From NCBI GenBank assembly GCA_937138275.1, contig CAKZOY010000122.1:1-8393 (forward strand): DNA of 8,393 bases, written 5' to 3'. The notes under the pieces are model-generated. The model did not search any database. It saw nothing but the letters and a program-made list of their open reading frames with translations, and had not been told where the DNA came from. Below, one piece after another: positions 1-5,499 of this stretch (position 1 is its first letter; every line of letters begins with the position of its first letter). Made by a program: the position numbers and the translations under genes. The stretch comes from an uncultured Chloroflexota bacterium. Its GTDB lineage: Bacteria; Chloroflexota; Anaerolineae; B4-G1; DUEL01.

Positions 1-2
1 TT

Positions 3-110
3 TCCGAAGACCTGGGCTATATCGCATCCAAAGCAGAAGTTCTGGCCCAAACAGACCTTGTAGGGAGACTCCTCAACAGCCCCATCTCCAGCACCGAACG
101 CCGTCGCTGA
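3..110 (+). CDS. C-terminal end of an unidentified protein (partial)
   Basis: An open frame enters from the left edge and closes at TGA (108-110), giving 35 residues that begin SEDLGYIASK and end SSTERRR. The stretch is moderately amphipathic with a basic tail. I do not recognise the family. It does not resemble the usual C-terminus of a CoxM/XdhB-type FAD subunit, though such tails are poorly conserved, so this is not excluded. It lies 38 bases upstream of the iron-sulphur subunit gene on the same strand, with a pyrimidine-rich spacer and no visible terminator. It could therefore be the preceding gene of the same operon. The other two frames give no better reading: one stops at 61-63 and the other has no codon pattern that looks protein-like. 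Confidence 0.5.
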   Translation, partial: SEDLGYIASKAEVLAQTDLVGRLLNSPISSTERRR

Positions 111-148
111 CCCCTCCCCCCTACTCCCTACTCCAGGAGATAAGACCT

Positions 149-634
149 ATGGAACCCAAACGGATTACCCTGACCATCAACGGACGCGCCCATCAGGTCG
201 CGGTGAAGCCCAACGCAACCCTGTTGCGGGTCCTGCGGGACCTGGGCTACACCGACGTCAAGAACGGCTGCGAGAAGGGGGATTGCGGCGCCTGCGCCGT
301 CCTCCTGAACGGCAAAGCGGTCAACAGTTGCCTGGTACTGGCCTGGCAGGCCGACGACGCCCAGATCACCACCGCCGCCGGTCTGGGCACGGTAGACCAC
401 CCCCACCCCATTCAGGAGGCCCTGGCCGATCGCGGGGGCATCCAGTGCGGATTCTGCACGCCGGGCATCGTCATTGCCGCCAAGGCGCTGCTGGACCGGA
501 ACCCCCATCCGACCGACGAGGAAATCCGCGAGGCCATCTCCGGCAACCTCTGTCGCTGTACGGGGTACGGGCTCATCATTGAGAGCATTCGGTGGGCCGC
601 GGAGAAAATCGCCCAGCAAGGAGGGGAGCGATGA
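149..634 (+). CDS. Molybdenum hydroxylase [2Fe-2S] subunit (CoxS/XdhC-type)
   Basis: This 161-residue protein is the small electron-transfer subunit of a xanthine dehydrogenase / aldehyde oxidase-family enzyme. It passes electrons from the molybdenum centre through two [2Fe-2S] clusters toward FAD. The N-terminal half (about residues 4-80) is a plant-type ferredoxin domain with ligands C41, C46, C49 and C61 in the pattern CxxxxCxxC. The C-terminal half is the all-helical second cluster domain with C100, C103, C135 and C137 (QCGFC, then LCRCTGY). All eight ligands are present and the length is normal for the family. The start is ATG 149, with AGGAGA at 135-140 eight bases upstream. Its stop overlaps the start of the catalytic-subunit gene (ATGA, 631-634), which implies translational coupling. 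It is a cytosolic protein with no signal peptide or twin-arginine motif. The family call is very secure. The exact enzyme is not. Confidence 0.96.
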   Translation: MEPKRITLTINGRAHQVAVKPNATLLRVLRDLGYTDVKNGCEKGDCGACAVLLNGKAVNSCLVLAWQADDAQITTAAGLGTVDHPHPIQEALADRGGIQCGFCTPGIVIAAKALLDRNPHPTDEEIREAISGNLCRCTGYGLIIESIRWAAEKIAQQGGER

Positions 635-2913
635 CTGCGGAACTCCGGGTCGTTGGGAAACCCGTTCGTCGGTTTGATGCGTTGAGCAAAGCCGTCGGCG
701 CCACCGCCTACGCGGACGACTTCAAGATGCCGGGGATGCTCCACGGCAAAGTCCTGCGCAGCCCCTATCCCTCCGCCCGCATCGTGCGCATTGACCCCCG
801 CCGCGCCCGCGCCCTCCCCGGCGTCGTCTGCGTCCTCACCGCCGAGGATATCGGCCGGGCCAAAATGGTCGCCGACATCCCCGGCCAGACCGGTCAGCGA
901 GAGCGGCGGGGCTCCGAGACCCCCGTCCTGGCCTGGGATCGGGTGCGCTACAAGGGCGAGGCCGTAGCCCTGGTCGCCGCAGAGACGGAAGAGATCGCCG
1001 AAAAGGCGCTGGAACTGATAGAGGTGGAATACGAGCCCCTCCCCGGCGTCTACGATCCTCTGGAGGCGCTGAAGCCAGGGGCGCCGGTCGTCTTTGAGCC
1101 CGATAACGTCGTCGCCCGCTGGCGCATCCGCAAAGGGGATGTAGAGGTCGGATTCGCCGCCGCTGACCTCATCATAGAAAACACCTACCGTCTCCCCTTC
1201 GTGGAGCATGCCTACTTGGAGCCGGAGGCCGGCGTGGCATGGGTGGACGAGCGCGGCGTCATCAATATTCGCGTCTCCACCCAGGTGGTGGAGCACTTCC
1301 GAACGGTCGCCCGGACCATCGGCGTGCCGCAGAACCGGGTGCGCATCCAGGCCGCCTTCACCGGCGGCGGCTTCGGCGGCAAGGAGGACATCACCGTGGA
1401 GGTCTTCCTGGCCCTGCTGGCCAAACACACCGGCCGCCCCGTCCGCCTGGTCTACACCCGCGAGGAGTCCATCCTGGCCCACTCCAAGCGCCACCCCTAC
1501 GTCATCCGCTATCGCAGTGGCGTCAAGCGCAACGGCCGGCTCACCGCTATCCAGGTAGAACTGATCTCCGACTCCGGCGCGTACCCTTACCTCTCCCCCT
1601 ACGTCCTGCTCTACTCCACCGTCGCCGCCACCGGCCCCTACCGGGTGGATAACGTCTGGGTGGATGCGGTCACCGTGGCGACGAACAACCCCTTCACCAG
1701 TGCGTTCCGGGGCTTCGGCATCCCCCAGGTCTGCTTCGCCCACGAGCGGCAGATGGACGAAATCGCGAAGGCCCTGGGGATGGACCCGCTGGAGGTGCGG
1801 CGGATCAATTATTTGCGGACGGGCGACACCACGGCCACCGGACAGGTCATCCACAGCGCGGCTCTGCTGGAGGAGTCGGCGCGGCGGGCGCTGGAGGCAC
1901 TGGGCGAGAAGACGCCGGACCGGGGACCGGTCAAAGTGGGGCGCGGGTTCGCCTCGTACTTCCAGAGTTACGGCCGCATCATGTGGCTCCACGACACGTC
2001 CCAGGCCTGGGTCGGGCTGGAACTGGACGGGACGGTGGTCATCCGGTGCGGTAGCCCCGACCTGGGCGGCGGGCAACTCTCCAGCCTCTGCCAGATCGCC
2101 AGCGAGGTGCTGGGGGTGCCGATGGATAACGTTGTGGCCTACACCCCGGACACCGCCCTCACCCCCCTGGCCGGGACGACGACCGCCACCCGGCAACTCT
2201 ACATGTCGGGGAACGCCGTCCTGCAGGCGGCGACCGCCGTCCGCAAGGTGCTCCTGGACCGGGCATCTAAACTCCTGGAGGAAGAGCCGGATAACCTGGA
2301 CATCGTAAACAGCCGCGTCTTTGTGAGGGACGAGCCGGAGCGGTATATACCGCTGGTGGACCTGGTCCGCATCTGTGCGGCGGAGGGGCTGCCGCTCTCC
2401 AACCTGGCCCTGTTCCGGGCCCCCTTCCGCGACCCGATAGACTTGGAGACCGGTCAGGGGGACGTCTTCCCGGACTTCACCTTCGGGGCCTTTGCCGTGG
2501 AGGTGACAGTAGATACCGAGACCGGACAGGTCCAGGTGCTCAAGAATGTCGCCTGTCACGATGTGGGGCGGGCGATCAATCCGGCTGCTGTCGTCGGGCA
2601 GATTCAGGGAGGGAGCAGCCAGGGGCTGGGGTACGCCCTGATGGAGAACCTCGTCGTGGAGGGCGGGGAGATCAAGACCCCGTCGCTCTCGGAGTACCTG
2701 ATCCCGACCTCTATGGACTACCCGCCGACGGAGGTCATCCTGCTGGAATCGGGGACGGGGGTAGGGCCTTTCGGGGCGAAGGGGATCGGCGAGCCCTGTC
2801 TGACGCCGGTCGCCGTGGCGGTTGCCAATGCGGTTTCCGACGCGCTGGGAGTGCCGTTCAACGAACTGCCCATCACGCCGGAGAAGGTATTAAAGGCATT
2901 GGGGAAACTATGA
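631..2913 (+). CDS. Molybdopterin-binding catalytic subunit of xanthine dehydrogenase/aldehyde oxidase-family hydroxylase
   Basis: This 760-residue subunit binds the molybdopterin cofactor and hydroxylates a heterocycle or aldehyde using water. An N-terminal a/b hammerhead domain (about residues 15-125, with the typical MLHGKVLRSP motif) is followed by the molybdenum-binding domains. Visible motifs are GGGFGGKED (245-253), TREES, the AFRGFG loop (358-363), the GSPDLGGG loop, and GAKGIGEP near the C-terminus with the catalytic glutamate E721. By family alignment from memory, E252, R360 and E721 correspond to bovine xanthine oxidase Glu802, Arg880 and Glu1261. This leans toward a purine-type hydroxylase. 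The AYRCSFR loop of true CO dehydrogenase is absent. I chose ATG 631 over an upstream GTG at 592 because AGGAGG lies six bases upstream (619-624) and it overlaps the previous stop. The partner FAD subunit is not in the window. Substrate is unresolved: purine, nicotinate-like or aldehyde are all possible. Confidence 0.95.
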   Translation: MTAELRVVGKPVRRFDALSKAVGATAYADDFKMPGMLHGKVLRSPYPSARIVRIDPRRARALPGVVCVLTAEDIGRAKMVADIPGQTGQRERRGSETPVLAWDRVRYKGEAVALVAAETEEIAEKALELIEVEYEPLPGVYDPLEALKPGAPVVFEPDNVVARWRIRKGDVEVGFAAADLIIENTYRLPFVEHAYLEPEAGVAWVDERGVINIRVSTQVVEHFRTVARTIGVPQNRVRIQAAFTGGGFGGKEDITVEVFLALLAKHTGRPVRLVYTREESILAHSKRHPYVIRYRSGVKRNGRLTAIQVELISDSGAYPYLSPYVLLYSTVAATGPYRVDNVWVDAVTVATNNPFTSAFRGFGIPQVCFAHERQMDEIAKALGMDPLEVRRINYLRTGDTTATGQVIHSAALLEESARRALEALGEKTPDRGPVKVGRGFASYFQSYGRIMWLHDTSQAWVGLELDGTVVIRCGSPDLGGGQLSSLCQIASEVLGVPMDNVVAYTPDTALTPLAGTTTATRQLYMSGNAVLQAATAVRKVLLDRASKLLEEEPDNLDIVNSRVFVRDEPERYIPLVDLVRICAAEGLPLSNLALFRAPFRDPIDLETGQGDVFPDFTFGAFAVEVTVDTETGQVQVLKNVACHDVGRAINPAAVVGQIQGGSSQGLGYALMENLVVEGGEIKTPSLSEYLIPTSMDYPPTEVILLESGTGVGPFGAKGIGEPCLTPVAVAVANAVSDALGVPFNELPITPEKVLKALGKL

Positions 2914-2914
2914 G

Positions 2915-2948
2915 AAAAAGGGGCGGGCGGCCTTCGGCCGCCCGCCCC
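2915..2948 (-). terminator. Intrinsic terminator of the minus-strand operon
   Basis: A perfect 13-bp inverted repeat (2920-2932 with 2936-2948, all G/C) encloses a 3-base TTC loop. Read on the minus strand, the hairpin is followed at once by five T residues (2919-2915), the classic rho-independent layout. It lies 25 bases past the stop of the 90-residue gene. Read on the plus strand, it follows the hydroxylase stop codon by six bases, but no T-run follows, only CAAAACCCC. It is therefore best assigned to the minus strand. It may still act weakly on, or protect the 3' end of, the plus-strand message. It sits exactly between the two convergent operons. Confidence 0.85.
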
Positions 2949-2973
2949 CAAAACCCCATCTCCCACGGAATTC

Positions 2974-3246
2974 CTACAGACGCCGGTATGGCGGTAAGAT
3001 TCGCAGAGTCCCCACCGCCTGCACATCCACGGGGACGCCCTCTATCTCATCGGGGATGAGGTCCTCGGGGGCCAGTTCCTCCGGTGGCACTTTGTGGGTC
3101 ACCGAGACAATGAGCGCCAGTTCGCCGGTGTACTCTCCCCCGCGCTGGCGGAGGCCAATGCCCACCCCCACCACATTGGCCTTGCTCAGCAACTCGTCCT
3201 CATGCGCCGCCTTGACCGCCCGGATGCGCGCGATTTCATTTTCCAT
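2974..3246 (-). CDS. Small protein resembling the stand-alone N-terminal module of NAL1-like/trypsin-like proteins
   Basis: The protein has 90 residues. Residues 1-20 form a charged helix. Then follows a block NVVGVGIGLR ... TGELALIVSVTHKVPPEELAPEDLIPDEIEG (split here for brevity) and VPVDVQAVG, then a short tail ending PPYRRL. From memory, the run VVGVGIG, then a beta-strand, then P-rich ELxPEDxIPxxIxGVPxDVxxVG resembles the N-terminal segment of bacterial proteins that carry a degenerate trypsin-like domain (NAL1-like). Here no protease domain follows: the gene ends cleanly and a terminator comes next. Start ATG 3246 has a strong AGGAGGAG seven or so bases upstream. The frame stays open far upstream on this strand, but that extension is a shadow over the next gene. 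It is probably cytosolic, with no signal peptide. It is the last gene of the operon, and its function is unknown. Confidence 0.78.
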   Translation of the reverse strand: MENEIARIRAVKAAHEDELLSKANVVGVGIGLRQRGGEYTGELALIVSVTHKVPPEELAPEDLIPDEIEGVPVDVQAVGTLRILPPYRRL

Positions 3247-3310
3247 CCCGCTCCTCCTGCCGCCCCCGACCTTTGACGACGAGGCTGCTGCGAAACGGGG
3301 GAAGATGTGC

Positions 3311-3339
3311 GGGCGGGGGGCGACAAATGCCCCCCACCC
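3311..3339 (-). other. Intercistronic RNA hairpin between the MBL-fold gene and the 90-residue gene
   Basis: The 119-base gap 3247-3365 contains arms 3311-3321 and 3329-3339 around a 7-base loop. Ten of eleven pairs are Watson-Crick. The remaining position (3314/3336) is a G-U wobble in minus-strand RNA but a C-A mismatch in plus-strand RNA. Structure is thus favoured in the transcript of the minus-strand operon. No T-run follows, so it is not a classic terminator. It could be an mRNA-stability or processing element, or a partial attenuator, ahead of the last gene. Confidence 0.5.
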
Positions 3340-3365
3340 CAAGGGCTGAATAATCCCATCGGTAG

Positions 3366-4220
3366 TCACCGGACTTTCTCGCCCTTTATCTCCTCCCACC
3401 ACCGGTCCAGACCGGCCCGAATCTGGGGAAGAGTCCGGTCCTTTTCCTCTTCCGGAAAGGGGAAACGCGGCAAAAGTTCCTCCGCCAGCGCGGCCAGGTC
3501 CGCGCGCTGCCCCTTCGCACGGGCCGCTTGGAGACGCTGATGGGCGTGGCGGAGATACTCCACCAGCGGGCGGACCATTTCCGGCCCTCCGACTGCCCCC
3601 CGTCCGGGCACAACGATACGGGCGGGGGGCATGCCCTCCTCCAGGCCAGCCAACACCTCCAGCCAGCGGGCGAACGACGGGACTTCTGTCATCGCCGGGT
3701 GGCTCTGAACGACCCCATCGCCGGTAAATAATACGGCCTGCTGGGGAAGCCACACCCACACACTCCCCGGCATCGGCCCCGCGATCGCCTCCACCGTGAC
3801 GGGAACCGTATCCTCCACCGTGATGCGCCCCTGGACAACGATCTCCGGCACCGGAATGCGCTCCATCTCCGAAGCAAGGAGCACTCTTTCCCGAGCGGCG
3901 TGGCGACGGTTCCAATCGTCCACCAGAGCAGAGAGGAGACTTTCGCCCCGCTCCCGGACCTTCTGCCAGGTCCCGCGTCCGGCGATAATCGGCACCCCTA
4001 CCCATAGCGCCCCCAGCAACCGATCCGGGTGGTCGTCGGTCAGAATGAGATAACGGATCGGGTGGCCCAGAGCCCGCAGCGCCTTGCGCCAGGCCTGATG
4101 CTCGGACGGGAAGGGGGGAGCATCTATCGCCATCACCCACTGCCCGGCTACCACCAGGCCGATGTTGATGCCCGGATAGACGGTGGAAACGTAGACGTTT
4201 GGGGCGATTTCTTTCAGCAT
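3366..4220 (-). CDS. Metallo-beta-lactamase-fold protein with a degenerate metal site (probable pseudoenzyme)
   Basis: The 284 residues show the metallo-beta-lactamase ground plan. The N-terminal strands (APNVYVSTVYPGINIGLVV, ending in the AIDAPP turn at 31-36) are followed by the helix and YLILTDDHPDR at 57-67. PMPGSVWVWLP plus VLFTGDG appears at 150-169 and VVPGRG at 203-208. In active members these motifs read THxHxDH, GHTPGS, FTGD and PGHG. Here the histidine positions are D62, R67, P149 and R207; only H64, D66 and D168 of the metal ligands remain. Catalysis by the usual dinuclear zinc centre is therefore unlikely, yet the frame is intact. The C-terminus (about 212-284) is helical and charged. 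The start is ATG 4220 with GGAG eight bases upstream, 21 bases after the AlaX stop. It is cytosolic with no signal peptide. The fold call is confident; function is unknown and may be ligand binding or regulation. Confidence 0.87.
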   Translation of the reverse strand: MLKEIAPNVYVSTVYPGINIGLVVAGQWVMAIDAPPFPSEHQAWRKALRALGHPIRYLILTDDHPDRLLGALWVGVPIIAGRGTWQKVRERGESLLSALVDDWNRRHAARERVLLASEMERIPVPEIVVQGRITVEDTVPVTVEAIAGPMPGSVWVWLPQQAVLFTGDGVVQSHPAMTEVPSFARWLEVLAGLEEGMPPARIVVPGRGAVGGPEMVRPLVEYLRHAHQRLQAARAKGQRADLAALAEELLPRFPFPEEEKDRTLPQIRAGLDRWWEEIKGEKVR

Positions 4221-4241
4221 CAGGGCGACTCCATTGCAAGA

Positions 4242-5486
4242 TCAGCGTTCCCGCAGGTGCCGCATCCCCGCCTCCAGTGCCGCCTCCACCCGTTCCCGCG
4301 ACGCCGCGGGTGCGCTTCCCTGGGCGAAGCGGGGCTGCCCGCCGCCCTTGCCCTCCAGCGGTTCTGCGACCGTCCGCAGAAGGGCCGTCGCGTCGGTCGG
4401 GACTCCCTCTGCGCAAGCAACACAGAGATGGACCCGCTCCCCCAGCGAAGCCAGCAGAGCAACCGTGTTCGGATGGGCAACCACTTTTTGCGCCAGCGCG
4501 CGCAGGTCGGCCATCTCCCATCCCTCCTCCACCGCCCATACCGCGCGCAACGCCCCGATCGGTGCGGCGGCCTGAAATAATCGCCCCGCCTCGGCCTCCA
4601 CCAGTTGCTCCCTGAGCGCCCGCGCCTGCCGACGGGCCGTCTTTATCTCCTCCTGCAGACGGGCCACCGCCTCCGGCAGTTCCCAATACCCCACGGTCAG
4701 GGACGCCGCCAGCGTCGCCAGCGTTTCATCCTTCCGACGGTAGTCCCGCAGCGCCCGCCCGCCACAGACAAACTCCACCCGCGTCTCCTCGCCCCGGTAG
4801 TCCAGGCGGAGAATCTTCAGCAAGCCGATCTCGCCGGTTCGGGCCACGTGGGTCCCCCCGCAGGGGTTCAAGTCAAAGGGACGGTCGCCGTCCCGGCCCG
4901 CGACTTCCACCAGCCGGATCGGCCCCTCCACCTGTGGGGGGCGCCGCAGTGGAAGGGAAGCGACATCCTCCGGGCGGACAAAATAGGACCGCACAGGCCA
5001 GTCCTCCCAGATCACCCGGTTGACCAGGTCCTCCACCTCCTCCAGATGCTGGCGGGCCAGACGCGGGACGTTCAGATCAATCGTGCTCACCTCGGCGCCC
5101 AGATGGAAAGAGACGGTATCGGCGTCCAGCAACTGCTCACAGGCCGCCGAGAGGAGATGCTGGCCCGTGTGCTGTTGCATGTGGTCAAACCGGCGCGGCC
5201 AGTCTATCTCGCCGGTCACCTCATCGTCCGAAAGAGGCTCCGCTAGGATGTGTACGACCGCCCCATCGGTCTCCCGTACCTCCACACCGACCACGGGGAC
5301 ACCGTTCAACCCGCCGCGGTCGGAGGGCTGACCGCCTGAAGTGGGGTAGAAGGCGGTCTGATCCAGCACCACTGCGGGATGGCCCTCCCAGTCCGGTCGC
5401 TCCACCACGTGGGCCGTGAAGCGGATCAGGTAGGGGTCGGCGTAATACAGGCGAACGGTCTGCTGGAAACGGGAAAAATCTTCCAG
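4242..5486 (-). CDS. alaX: Long-form AlaX-type alanyl-tRNA editing protein, CTG start
   Basis: From the proposed CTG start this is 414 residues. It resembles the editing half of alanyl-tRNA synthetase and should hydrolyse mischarged Ser- (or Gly-) tRNA(Ala) in trans. The order is an N-terminal beta-barrel-like part opening LYYADPYL, with YPTSGGQPSDRG; then the zinc motif H106-T-G-Q-H110; then C209-G-G-T-H213 (CxxxH). After these come a helical, probably coiled-coil linker (about 275-305) and a DHHA1-type C-terminal domain with GKGGGQPRFAQG (379-390). All four zinc ligands are present. No aminoacylation domain exists, so it is not a synthetase fragment. The first ATG/GTG/TTG in frame is GTG 5408, which would delete the conserved LYYADPYL strand. 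CTG 5486 has AGGAGG (5493-5498) six bases upstream. It lies 13 bases after the kinase stop and 21 before the next gene, so it is an operon member. Confidence 0.93.
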   Translation of the reverse strand: MEDFSRFQQTVRLYYADPYLIRFTAHVVERPDWEGHPAVVLDQTAFYPTSGGQPSDRGGLNGVPVVGVEVRETDGAVVHILAEPLSDDEVTGEIDWPRRFDHMQQHTGQHLLSAACEQLLDADTVSFHLGAEVSTIDLNVPRLARQHLEEVEDLVNRVIWEDWPVRSYFVRPEDVASLPLRRPPQVEGPIRLVEVAGRDGDRPFDLNPCGGTHVARTGEIGLLKILRLDYRGEETRVEFVCGGRALRDYRRKDETLATLAASLTVGYWELPEAVARLQEEIKTARRQARALREQLVEAEAGRLFQAAAPIGALRAVWAVEEGWEMADLRALAQKVVAHPNTVALLASLGERVHLCVACAEGVPTDATALLRTVAEPLEGKGGGQPRFAQGSAPAASRERVEAALEAGMRHLRER

Positions 5487-5490
5487 GTGG

Positions 5491-5498
5491 CTCCTCCT
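5491..5498 (-). promoter_or_regulatory. Strong Shine-Dalgarno (AGGAGGAG) that decides the CTG start of alaX
   Basis: Minus-strand AGGAGGAG lies just after the kinase stop codon (5500-5502). The AGGAGG core (5493-5498) is six bases from CTG 5484-5486. An in-frame stop at 5514-5516 bounds the frame upstream. Between that stop and GTG 5406-5408 there is no ATG, GTG or TTG in frame. The ATG overlapping the kinase stop is in another frame and ends after 25 codons. Confidence 0.75.
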
Positions 5499-5499
5499 G

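Noticed and set aside
592..630. GTG start for the hydroxylase large subunit, 13 codons upstream
   Set aside because: It overlaps the previous gene by more than 40 bases, with no Shine-Dalgarno. ATG 631 has AGGAGG and the typical ATGA overlap.
412..2559. 715-codon open frame on the minus strand opposite the hydroxylase large subunit
   Set aside because: It is a GC-rich antisense shadow of a clearly conserved gene, with no recognisable motif and no Shine-Dalgarno support.
149..2913. Carbon-monoxide dehydrogenase (coxSL)
   Set aside because: The form I active-site loop AYRCSFR is absent, and the matching loop is AFRGFG as in xanthine/aldehyde-type enzymes.
3247..4686. Upstream extension of the 90-residue gene to a 570-codon frame
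   Set aside because: It overlaps the MBL-fold and AlaX genes in another frame and has low-complexity G/R/A/P composition. ATG 3246 has its own strong Shine-Dalgarno.
5406..5408. GTG start for alaX
   Set aside because: It removes the conserved LYYADPYL strand and leaves a 91-base gap in an otherwise tight operon, while a strong Shine-Dalgarno lies upstream.
4242..5486. Truncated alanyl-tRNA synthetase (alaS)
   Set aside because: The protein begins and ends at natural AlaX boundaries, has its own Shine-Dalgarno, and shows no trace of a catalytic aminoacylation domain upstream, where the kinase lies.
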